A stretch of DNA of 37,276 nt from Microthrixaceae bacterium. Its GTDB lineage: Bacteria; Actinomycetota; Acidimicrobiia; Acidimicrobiales; DATDAH01. Positions 16,525 to 24,104 of the stretch are shown here, piece after piece. The position numbers were made by a program, and so were the translations under genes. The stretch covers positions 1 to 37,276 of the forward strand of contig JACJWK010000025.1 in assembly GCA_020637195.1 (NCBI GenBank). Direction: 5' to 3'. The notes beneath the pieces are model-generated. The model made no database searches. It had not been told where the DNA came from and saw only the letters and a list, made by a program, of their open reading frames with translations. Position 1 is the stretch's first letter, and the number at the start of each line of letters is the position of its first letter.

Positions 16525-18762
16525 CTATGCGACGTCCACGACGAAGGGGTTGACCGCCAGGGCGGTGGCGCAGGCCGGCTCGGCGCAGCCCGTCCGGGCC
16601 CCGAGCACGTCGGCACCGACCTCGAACGCGCCTCGACAGGTCGGGCAGCGGACCGCCAAGCCCTGCGGCGACCGCTGCGCGGTGACCACGAGCGGGCCGA
16701 GTTCGATGCCGGCGAGGCGGGCCAGGTGCACGTCACCCCCCGCAGTTCCACAGGCCAGCGCAGGGGTCGACGGGAACCAGGCCACCCCACCGACCTCTCC
16801 GGCCACGACGAGCCGGGCTCGCTCGCGGCCGTCGATCGCCTCCCACACGCGCACGGTCCCGTCGTCGCCGGCGGAGACGATCCACGCGGCGTCGGGGCTC
16901 CACGCGCACGAGCGGACGGCGCCACGGTGGCCCGCCAGCGCGAGGCGCTCGGCGCCGGTGACGGCGTCCCACACCCGCACCGTCCCGTCGAAGCCCGACG
17001 AGACGATCCTGGTCCCGTCCGGACTGACCGAGCAGGCCCGGACCCCCAGGGAGTGGCCCTCGAGCGTGGTCCGCTCGGCCCCGGTCGCCGCATCCCACAC
17101 CTTCAGGGTGTGGTCGCCACTGGCGGAGACCACCCAGGACCCGTCCGGGCCGACCGCGCACCCCCACACGCAGTCGTCGTGACCCGTGAGGGTCCGCCGC
17201 TCGGCCCCTGTCACCGCATCCCACACCTTCAGCGTGTGGTCCCGGAAGTTGGATCCCGACCGGCGCGCCGCGGTCCCGCTGGCGGAGAGGATCCAGCGGC
17301 CGTCCGGGCTGACGGCGCAGTCCGTGACCCGGCAGGTGTGGCCCGTGAGGGTCATCCGCTCCTCGCCCGTCGCCGCGTCCCACACCTTCAGGGTGTGGTC
17401 GTCGCCGGCGGAGACGACCCAGGACCCGTCGGGGCTCACCGCGCACCCCCACACGCAGTCCGCGTGGCCCGACAGCGTGCGCTGCTCGGCCCCGGTCGTC
17501 GCATCCCACACCTTCAGGGTGTGGTCGCCACTGGCGGAGACGACCCAGGCGCCATCCGGTGCGACGGCGCACTGGTGGACCCAGTCGGTGTGGCCCCGGA
17601 CGCGGTGGTGGGCGGTGGCGGTGGCGGCGGCGGGCGCGTCCCACAGCCGCAGGGTGTGGTCGCCGCGACTGGCGGACACGATCCGGGTGCCGTCCGGGCT
17701 CACCGCGCACGCCTCCACCCAGCCGACGTGGCCGGTGAGCACGGCCACCTCGCCGCCGGTCGCGGCCTCCCACACCCGGACGGTCCGGTCGTCGCCCGTC
17801 GACACGATGCACGCGCCGTCCGGGCTGACCGCGCACCCGGTGACCGCTCCGTCGTGGCCCGAGAGGACCGAGCGCTGGGCCCCGGTCGTCGCGTCCCAGA
17901 CCCGCAGCGTCTCGTCGCCCGACGCCGACACGATCCACGCGCCGTCCGGGCTCACGGCGCACCCGAGGACGGCCCGCTCATGGCCGGAGAGCGTGGCCCG
18001 CAGCTCGTGGGTGGCGACGTCCCACACCTCGAGCCAGCCGTCGAACCCGGCGGCCACCGCCGCGATCACCGAGGCACCGTCGGGACTGACGGCGCAGCCC
18101 GCGATCGAGCCACGGGCGAGGGCGAACGCGCCGAGCGCCGCGCCGGTGACCGCGTCCCACCGCCGCAGGCCGTCGTCGCCGCCCGAGACGATCCACGCGC
18201 CGTTCGGGCTCACCGCGCAGGCGTCGACCCAGCCACGGTGACCGGTGAGCACGAGACGCTCGCGGCCGCTCGAGGCCTCCCACACCCGAACCTGCTCGTC
18301 GTGGCCCACCGACACCACCCACTCACCGTCGGGGCTCACCGCGCAGTCGGCGGCCCCGACGCGGTGCGCATCGACCGACCACCGCTGCTCACCGCTGGCG
18401 ACGTCCCACTGCCGCAGCGTCCCGTCGTCGCCGGCGGAGACGACCCACTCTCCGTACGGGCTGAACGCGCACCCGCTGACGGCGTCGGTGTGACCGGCGA
18501 GGGTGCGCACCAGCCCCCGGGCCTCCGCCAGCGGGGTGTAGCGGTGCAGCCAGGGCGCGGCTCCGGGACGGTCGCGGCGAGCGCGCTCGGCGGCGAGCCG
18601 CGAGGCCAGGGGCGGGCCCGCCCACTGGAGCCGGTTGTGCAGCTGCTGCCAGGTCAGCTGCGGCCGAGCGACGAGGGCACCCGACTCCCGCCGCAGCGCC
18701 CGGCGCACGTCGTGCAACGAGGCCTTGGCCGTGCGGTCCTCGGGTCGGTCGCTCGGCGCCAC
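16525..18762 (-). CDS. 14-blade WD40 protein with STAND linker and zinc ribbon
   Basis: A 745-residue protein. Residues 15-75 are the helical linker (VRRALRRESGALVARP then LTWQQLHNRLQW). Fourteen WD40 blades follow, typically GHxxxVxxCAVSPDGxxIVSAS and TLKVWD, making two seven-bladed propellers. The C-terminus is a zinc ribbon (VRCPTCRGAFEV...CAEPACATALAVNPFVV) related to those ending the NACHT and WD40-TPR proteins. Blades 8-11 are nearly identical, and blade 10 has an 11-residue insertion (TAARRSGSNFR). The GTG at 18762 has no obvious ribosome site. The gene sits 139 bases upstream of the NACHT gene and is best read as a detached propeller half of that STAND protein. No catalytic domain is visible. 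Confidence 0.92.
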   Translation of the reverse strand: MAPSDRPEDRTAKASLHDVRRALRRESGALVARPQLTWQQLHNRLQWAGPPLASRLAAERARRDRPGAAPWLHRYTPLAEARGLVRTLAGHTDAVSGCAFSPYGEWVVSAGDDGTLRQWDVASGEQRWSVDAHRVGAADCAVSPDGEWVVSVGHDEQVRVWEASSGRERLVLTGHRGWVDACAVSPNGAWIVSGGDDGLRRWDAVTGAALGAFALARGSIAGCAVSPDGASVIAAVAAGFDGWLEVWDVATHELRATLSGHERAVLGCAVSPDGAWIVSASGDETLRVWDATTGAQRSVLSGHDGAVTGCAVSPDGACIVSTGDDRTVRVWEAATGGEVAVLTGHVGWVEACAVSPDGTRIVSASRGDHTLRLWDAPAAATATAHHRVRGHTDWVHQCAVAPDGAWVVSASGDHTLKVWDATTGAEQRTLSGHADCVWGCAVSPDGSWVVSAGDDHTLKVWDAATGEERMTLTGHTCRVTDCAVSPDGRWILSASGTAARRSGSNFRDHTLKVWDAVTGAERRTLTGHDDCVWGCAVGPDGSWVVSASGDHTLKVWDAATGAERTTLEGHSLGVRACSVSPDGTRIVSSGFDGTVRVWDAVTGAERLALAGHRGAVRSCAWSPDAAWIVSAGDDGTVRVWEAIDGRERARLVVAGEVGGVAWFPSTPALACGTAGGDVHLARLAGIELGPLVVTAQRSPQGLAVRCPTCRGAFEVGADVLGARTGCAEPACATALAVNPFVVDVA
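17095..17524. repeat. Near-identical WD40 blade repeats with a hairpin core
   Basis: A 19-base inverted repeat CCACACCTTCAGGGTGTGG occurs at 17095, 17390 and 17506, and with one change at 17221. It encodes the HTLKVW strand on the minus strand. The flanking blade DNA is also strongly conserved, with spacings of 126, 169 and 116 bases. The 169-base spacing reflects a 33-base in-frame insertion near 17242-17274. These are coding repeats from recent blade duplication or gene conversion. Confidence 0.85.
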
Positions 18763-18806
18763 GGGGGATCAGCGCCGATCCGGCCCTCGGGACCGGACCC
18801 ATGCGG

Positions 18807-19901
18807 TCACCGGGCGGGTACTCCGGCGGCGTCGTCGGCCGCGACGTCGAGCTCGCGCCGGCGCACCCGGGCCGAGAGCTGCTCGCGGATCGTGACCGGC
18901 TGCTCGGCCTCGCGCGCGCCCCAGTCGTAGACCACGGTCGTGCCCGCGACCGCGTCGTGGAGGGTGCGGCGCTCGCGGCTCAGCACCAGCCCCAGGAACA
19001 GGACGGGCACGAAGATCGAGACGGGCAGCACCAGGGCGCGCACCAGCGCACGGGTGCCGTTGGCCACTCCCCCGTCGCGACGGACCACCGCGATCCCGAG
19101 CAACGCCATCGCCGGGGTCCGGCCGAAGAGGGCGACGGGGATCCAGAACCACGCGACGAACACGGTGGCGAGCGAACCGAGCGACAGCAGGGCCGTGACC
19201 TGCGGAGACGGGTCGACGCCGAAGATGGCGCCGAGGACGAACGCGACCACCGCCACGAAGCCCGCGTTGAGGGTCACGACCGCGGCCACGTCGGCGACGA
19301 CCGACAGCATCCGGGTCACCGGACCGGCGTAGTGGCCACTGACGTCACGGCGCTGCAGGTCGTGGGGATCGGCGACGGCGCCACTCGGCGTGTGGGCCGG
19401 CGCGGCGAGCCGCCCCGGGGCGTCGGGGCGGCTGCCCGGGTCGCGACGCAGTACCCGGCCGACCACGCCGTCGACCGTGGCGTCGACACGGACGATCTGG
19501 CGGCGCACGAGGTCGAGGCCCGAGACGGCGACGTCCTGGCCGGCGCCGGCGGTCAGCTTGGCCATGTCCAGCCGACCGATCAGTGCCTCGAGGTCGAGGC
19601 GCCCGGCGATCTCGTCGACGTCGATCCGCGCCAGGAGCGCGTCGAGGTCGAGGCGCCCGGCGATGTCGTTCACGTCCAACCGGGCGACGAGCGCGTCGAG
19701 GTCGAGCCGGGCGGCGATCGCGTTGACGTCGAGCCGCTCGATCAGCGCGTCGAGGTCCAGGTCCGCGGCGATGACGTCGACGTCGAGGGCGTCGACGAGG
19801 TCGTTGGTGTCGATCTGGCGCATGACCGCCGGCGCCACGCGACCCACGACGCTGCCGATCAGGCCGGGCCGATGGGGAGCGCCAGAGGGGGTCACCGCCA
19901 C
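18807..19901 (-). CDS. RDD-family membrane protein with nonapeptide repeats
   Basis: About 364 residues. The N-terminal 30-119 are about ten tandem nine-residue units of the form LDxxALxxR, alternating LDLDALIER-like and LDVNAIAAR-like versions. The C-terminal half is an RDD domain with about four membrane helices (VVADVAAVVTLNAGFVAVVAF, LLSLGSLATVFVAWFWIP, LVRALVLPVSIFVPVLFLGL) and the closing RRTLHDAVAGTTVVYDW. RDD proteins are multi-pass membrane proteins of mixed or unknown roles, some linked to ion transport. GTG at 19901 is preferred because TAGCGT lies seven bases upstream, a layout fitting a leaderless transcript; GTG 19910 is the longer option. It lies between the patatin and WD40 genes on the same strand. 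Confidence 0.86.
   Translation of the reverse strand: MAVTPSGAPHRPGLIGSVVGRVAPAVMRQIDTNDLVDALDVDVIAADLDLDALIERLDVNAIAARLDLDALVARLDVNDIAGRLDLDALLARIDVDEIAGRLDLEALIGRLDMAKLTAGAGQDVAVSGLDLVRRQIVRVDATVDGVVGRVLRRDPGSRPDAPGRLAAPAHTPSGAVADPHDLQRRDVSGHYAGPVTRMLSVVADVAAVVTLNAGFVAVVAFVLGAIFGVDPSPQVTALLSLGSLATVFVAWFWIPVALFGRTPAMALLGIAVVRRDGGVANGTRALVRALVLPVSIFVPVLFLGLVLSRERRTLHDAVAGTTVVYDWGAREAEQPVTIREQLSARVRRRELDVAADDAAGVPAR
19545..19814 (-). repeat. 27-base coding tandem repeats (nonapeptide)
   Basis: About ten copies of a degenerate 27-base unit encode the nonapeptide array of the RDD protein. On the plus strand the recurring core is close to GCGTCGAGGTCGAG. Odd and even units resemble each other more than adjacent units do, so the higher-order unit is probably 54 bases. 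Confidence 0.8.
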
Positions 19902-19908
19902 GCCGACC

Positions 19909-19914
19909 ACGCTA
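19909..19914 (-). promoter_or_regulatory. Possible -10 box of a leaderless RDD transcript
   Basis: Read on the minus strand, TAGCGT is followed by seven bases and the GTG at 19901. A TANNNT box six or seven bases before the start codon is the usual layout of leaderless actinobacterial genes. It lies in the 33-base gap after the patatin gene, so the RDD gene may have its own promoter. No clear -35 was found. Confidence 0.35.
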
Positions 19915-19943
19915 CTGGCCCGACCCGGGCGGGCCGGACGGGC

Positions 19944-21053
19944 TCAGAGGAACGGCGCCACGTGGTCCACGTCCACCACCCGGTCCGCCAGCGCCCGGCC
20001 CGCCCGGCTGAGGTCGTCGATGTGGTCGACCGCGTCGATCGCGCCGACCGCATCGGGCTCGACGTCGTACAGGCCGAGGCGGTCCAGCCCGCGCCGGTCG
20101 AGGGGGGTGTCGTAGCGGACGTAGGTGAAGAGGTTGCGGTCGCCGAGGGGCGCCGAGTCGATCAGGTCGCCCACCTCGTCGTCGATGGTCGGGCCGCAGA
20201 GGCAGCGGCCGAACACCCGGCACAGCAGGTCCTGCTGCGCGACGGACGAGGTGATGAGGGCGATCGGGGTCGTCGCCGCGTGGTAGCCGAGGTGCATGTC
20301 CGCCTCGGTGAGATCGTCGCGGTCACGCTCGGTGGTGCCGGTGCCCACCGACACGAGCAGCAGGTCGTCCACTCCCGTCGGCCAGCAGAGGCGGTAGCGG
20401 TCGAGCGTCGCCATCAAGAAGAGCTGGAAGGCCGGGTTGTTGAACCCCGTGACCCCGCCGTCGACGAAGAGGTACTCCTGGCCGCCGACGCGCATGCGCT
20501 CGGGTGGGAAGTAGACGGGCGCGGCCGTGCTGGCCCGCACCACCTGCCAGAGCGGGAGGTCCAGCGGCGCCGACCCGGCGACGGCGTTGAAGCGGGCCCG
20601 GGGGTTGTTCGAGAGCGGCCACGGCGAGTCGGTGGTGGCGTTGCGCACCACGACCATCAGCAGCGACTTCAGGCGATCGCTCCCGAACCGCGTCGCCGGT
20701 CCGCTCTGGGCCCGCAGGATGGCTTCGAGCGGTCCCTCGTCGTACAGGTGGTGCACGCGGTCCCGCAGCCGGGCGGGATCGAACATCTCGGCGCTGCGCT
20801 CGCGGTACAGGTGCAGCAGGTGGTCGACCTCCTGCCCGAGAGCGAGCCCCGCGGCGATGATGGCGCCCGTGCTCGTTCCGCCGATGTAGTCGAACACGTC
20901 GGCGAGCACGAGGCCCGGGTTGCCGGTCGCCTCCCGGCACTCCGCCTCCAGCCGGCGCAGGACCTCGAGGCTGAGCACGCCCCGGATGCCCCCGCCGTCG
21001 AGCGCGAGGAGCCGCTTCGGCCCTGGCGCGTCGACGCGGTCCCGGTAGGTCAC
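19944..21053 (-). CDS. Patatin-like phospholipase
   Basis: A 369-residue soluble protein with the complete patatin active site: oxyanion loop DGGGIRG (19-25), nucleophile elbow GTSTG with Ser61, and catalytic DGG with Asp198 (FVDGGVTGFNNPA). Patatins are Ser-Asp acyl hydrolases that attack membrane phospholipids, and several bacterial defence systems use them as membrane-damaging effectors. There is no signal peptide or membrane segment, so it should act on the inner leaflet. GTG at 21053 follows AGGA. It is the first gene of the long minus-strand run leading to the RDD, WD40 and NACHT genes. No CD-NTase is nearby, so a CBASS assignment is not supported. Effector status is inferred, and a housekeeping lipase remains possible. 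Confidence 0.93.
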   Translation of the reverse strand: MTYRDRVDAPGPKRLLALDGGGIRGVLSLEVLRRLEAECREATGNPGLVLADVFDYIGGTSTGAIIAAGLALGQEVDHLLHLYRERSAEMFDPARLRDRVHHLYDEGPLEAILRAQSGPATRFGSDRLKSLLMVVVRNATTDSPWPLSNNPRARFNAVAGSAPLDLPLWQVVRASTAAPVYFPPERMRVGGQEYLFVDGGVTGFNNPAFQLFLMATLDRYRLCWPTGVDDLLLVSVGTGTTERDRDDLTEADMHLGYHAATTPIALITSSVAQQDLLCRVFGRCLCGPTIDDEVGDLIDSAPLGDRNLFTYVRYDTPLDRRGLDRLGLYDVEPDAVGAIDAVDHIDDLSRAGRALADRVVDVDHVAPFL

Positions 21054-21177
21054 GTCCTGCGAGGGTAGCGAAGCGCCGACGGCAGGCCCGCCGGCGACCG
21101 GGCAGTGGACGTTCGGCCCTGTGCGAGGCCGGCCGGAGGCGCGACCCTGCGGTCAGGACAACTGAAGCGGAGGAGTC
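21054..21177. promoter_or_regulatory. Divergent promoter region
   Basis: A 124-base gap between the divergent patatin and DUF2510 genes. On the patatin side TACCCT lies eight bases before the GTG and may be a -10 box with a very short leader. On the other side a clear GGAGGAG ribosome site precedes ATG 21178. No other sites were identified. Confidence 0.4.
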
Positions 21178-21882
21178 ATGGAGTTCCTCGTCATCGCTCT
21201 CGTCATCGTCGGGCTCTTCGTCGTGCTGTTCCTCCTGTTCCTGGGCGCCGGCGCCGTGGGACGGCGCCGCGGGCGCCGCGAGGTCGACACGTTCCGTTCG
21301 TACCTGGCCGGGCAACGGCCCGACCTGCCCGCACCGGTCGAGATGCTCCTCGCGTCCCGCCAGAGCATGGGGCGACCCGACACCGCGCTCGTCGTCGCCG
21401 GGCCGCAGCGCGAGCTCCTCGTCCTGCTCGACGACGGGAAGGCGGGCATCCACCACGTGACGTACCCGTTCGACGCCTTCACCGGGGCATCGTCCACCGA
21501 CCGGATGATCAGCCGGGGGCTGCCGACCCAACGGGTGTACAGCTTCGAGCAGACCCTGACCGTCACGTTCGCCGACGGCCGCAGCTACCCCTTCACGCTC
21601 GAGATGGTCTCGAACCGTGCGGGGAGCGACGGCGCACCCTCGAAGGTGGCCGCGCTGTTCGCGCCGTGGCAGGAACGACTGAACGAGGTGCTCGCGAGCC
21701 GGGCCGCGGCCGCCTCGACCGCCGCACCTGCACCGGTCCCGCCTCCGCCCCCTGGAACGCCCGCGGGTTGGTACGCGGATCCCGTCGACCGCCACGAGCA
21801 GCGCTGGTGGGACGGCACGACCTGGACCTCCGCGGTCGCCGACCACGGGTCGCAAGGGAACGATCCCGTCGCCGTGCGTTGA
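21178..21882 (+). CDS. Membrane-anchored DUF2510 protein
   Basis: A 234-residue protein. One N-terminal membrane helix (EFLVIALVIVGLFVVLFLLF) is followed by an arginine-rich stop-transfer stretch. A cytoplasmic domain of about 150 residues of unknown function (VVAGPQRELLVLLDDGKAGI, TVTFADGRSYPFTLEMV) comes next, then a proline-rich linker and a DUF2510 motif at about 205-225 (PAGWYADPVDRHEQRWWDG). DUF2510 is a short tryptophan-rich module common at the ends of actinobacterial membrane proteins, function unknown. Start ATG 21178 has a strong GGAGGAG site. It is transcribed alone, divergent from the patatin gene. Confidence 0.85.
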   Translation: MEFLVIALVIVGLFVVLFLLFLGAGAVGRRRGRREVDTFRSYLAGQRPDLPAPVEMLLASRQSMGRPDTALVVAGPQRELLVLLDDGKAGIHHVTYPFDAFTGASSTDRMISRGLPTQRVYSFEQTLTVTFADGRSYPFTLEMVSNRAGSDGAPSKVAALFAPWQERLNEVLASRAAAASTAAPAPVPPPPPGTPAGWYADPVDRHEQRWWDGTTWTSAVADHGSQGNDPVAVR

Positions 21883-22799
21883 GCGGCGACGTCCGAGTGT
21901 ACTCAGCGAGTCGCCCGTAGGGGCGGACCACCATTGACTCGCCCGGACTGGCGCAGGACTGGATCTGGCTGGCCGACCAGTGTCGTCCGGTCGGTGCTTC
22001 GCTGAATAGCCGCGACGCCGAGCACCACCCCGGAGCAGCACCCATCGCCGACGACGGGTCGGACCACGGCCACGGTCCAACGCTACTGAGCATCTCCGCA
22101 CGCTGACGAGGACGCCGGCCACGAACGAGTACTGGAGCCCTTCACGGTGATGCGATCCGCAGCCGGTCCGCCCACGACCGGCCCTGGGCGAGGGCGCCGC
22201 CCCCCGGGCGCTACGCATCCGGCCGACGGCCGCCCCCGCGCGCCGCTCCATCTCCTGCTGGTGACCGGATGGTCACGTCGGCGACGCTGAGGTGAGACTC
22301 CGCCGACCCACGAGGAACGGCAACTCGCCCCGCGAACGACGGCGGTCGTCCTCGACGCCGGTCACTGGCTCGCCTGGCCGGCGCCGCTGGGCGCCTGAGC
22401 CTGCCTGCGAAGTCGGACGGCCCCGGTCGCCGGCTCCGATGAACAGGGTGGGAGTCGCCTCACCCGACGACGCCTTCGGCGCGCCAGGCAGAAGCTGCCG
22501 CCGATCGTGCGGTCCGTGTCCTCTTCAGCTGACGGTCGTGCCGAGGATTCCGCTGCCTCATCGGTGGTGAGGAGGTCACAGGCGGGGCGTGCCCGGTCGC
22601 TGCGGCCTGGGGCGCGAGCGCGGTTGATCACAACGCCGCCTCGTGGAGCGGCGCCGGCGCGCCTGGGTCCGGTGGTCGGTTTCACCTGTCGCCGCCATCG
22701 TGCCGCCGACGGTGCTGCGTCCCTGACGGTCGCCGCCCGGCCACGACGCCAGCTCGGCCTGCGCCCCGCGGCTGCTCGGGCCGCTGCCGTCCGGCGGCG
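21883..22799. other. About 0.9 kb without a convincing gene
   Basis: No frame on either strand shows a recognisable domain, ribosome site or natural composition; short open frames here are explained by the high GC content. The first 60 bases contain a loose repeat of a segment near GACTCGCCCG (about 21910 and 21938). The stretch ends at the stop of a frame-broken serine hydrolase. It may be eroded coding sequence, but nothing could be identified. Confidence 0.6.
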
Positions 22800-23936
22800 C
22801 TATCGCATGAGGCGCAGGTCGCCGATGGGTGTGCCCGTGCCCCGGTTGCAGACCATGGCGATCGCCAGATCCCGTGACGGATCGGCCCAGCCGCCCGAGC
22901 CCCCGAACCCGAAGTGCCGGCTTGAGATCTACCGGCTGTCACGACCGGTGGTAGCCGAGCCGCCAGCGCATGGGCACCACCAACACCAGGTCGGGTCGGT
23001 CGTTCTGGATCTCGGCGGCGGCGAAGACGGTCCGCGCCGACAGCACCCGATCCCCGTCGATCTCGCCCTGCCCGGCGAACACGGCGTACATCCGGGCGAG
23101 CGAGCGTGCGGTGAAGAACCCGTTGGCGGCCGGCACCGAGGCGTCCATGATCTCGGGGCCCCAGAAGATGTCCTCCATCCCCCGCGGCACCAGCGCGTTG
23201 ATCATGCGCCGGGTGTTGACGGGCAGGCGCAGGAAGCTGATCGCCTTGCCGCCGAGCTCGCCCATCCGCTTCTCGACCTGCCGTACCGGCCGGGGCAGCC
23301 GACGGCGGGGGTCGCCGATGGCTCGAGCGGTGCCACACGGTGGCGCTCGGAGGTGGGGCACCCCAGGTGCAGCCCGTCGAGGCCGAGGCTTCGGCGATGT
23401 CCTCGGCGACGACGTCGGCGAGATCCTTCCCGGCGACCCGGCGGACGATCCTGCCAGCCAGCCAGCCGTAGGTGAGGGCGTGGTAGCCGCACTGCGTGCC
23501 GGCCTCGTACGCCGGCGCCTCCGCGGGCGAGGGCGTCGACCATGTGGTCCCAGTCGAGCATGTGGTGGCCCGGTCGATGACGCTGCGCAGGCGGTGCAGG
23601 CCCGCCGAGTGGCCTCAGGACGTGACGCACCGTGACGCCTTCTTGCCGTTCTGCGCAACTCGGCCAGTAGGTGGCCACCGGCGCGTCGTAGTCGAGCAGG
23701 CCCCGGTCGGCGAGCAGGTGCACGGCGAAGCTGGCCACGCCCTTCGTCGTGCTGAAGCACATCGCGAGGGTGTCCCGCTCCCACGGCTCGTCCTCGCCCC
23801 GCAGCCCGCCCCACAGGTCCACCACCGGTTCGCCGCAGTGGTAGACGGTCACGGCCGCACCGCCGGCGGTCCGGGCCAACTGTCGCTCGAACTCCCGGGC
23901 CACCCGTTCGAAGTCGGGATGTGCGGTGCCGTCCAC
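22800..23936 (-). pseudogene. Frame-broken beta-lactamase-family serine hydrolase
   Basis: Pieces of one protein of about 380 residues are spread over all three minus-strand frames. From GTG 23936 (after GGGAGGT) one frame gives VDGTAHPDFERVAREFERQL, VVDLWGGL, the SxxK motif as CFSTTKGVASFAV, and VTVRHVL at about 23622. A second frame carries MLDWDHMVDALA, another GWLAGRIVRRVAGKDLADVV, another GELGGKAISFLRLPVNTRRM and FFTARSLARMYAVFAGQGEI. The last gives HFGFGGSGGWADPSRDLAIA and CNRGTGTPIGDLRLMR before a stop at 22800. The family is beta-lactamase/esterase EstB-like hydrolases. At least four frame changes are needed, so it is a pseudogene unless the sequence has local indel errors. Confidence 0.8.
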
Positions 23937-24104
23937 GTGACCTCCCACGATCATGGCGACCCCGCGAGCCTGCCAGATGCGGGGCCACCCGCCGGTCGCG
24001 ACACGGCGACACGACCGGCCCGGCGCGACGGCGAGCCGGTCCGCCGCGAGGGCCTCCCGCGCCCGGACCACCTGGTCGGGCGGTCGAGCCCGGTTCCGGG
24101 CCTG

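Noticed and set aside
12573..16553. A 1326-codon open frame on the plus strand
   Set aside because: It is antisense to the DUF4062-NACHT gene, is dominated by Arg, Gly, Pro and His, and shows no domain. The minus-strand frame has all the motifs.
17095..17524. Regular repeats that could suggest a CRISPR array
   Set aside because: Repeats are in-frame WD40 blades with conserved coding sequence between them, and no cas genes are present.
19944..21053. Patatin as a CBASS CapV effector
   Set aside because: No CD-NTase, HORMA or ubiquitin-like genes are nearby. The class III cyclase gene is over 10 kb away on a separate unit.
21883..22799. Short open frames as small genes
   Set aside because: None has a ribosome site, a known motif or plausible composition.
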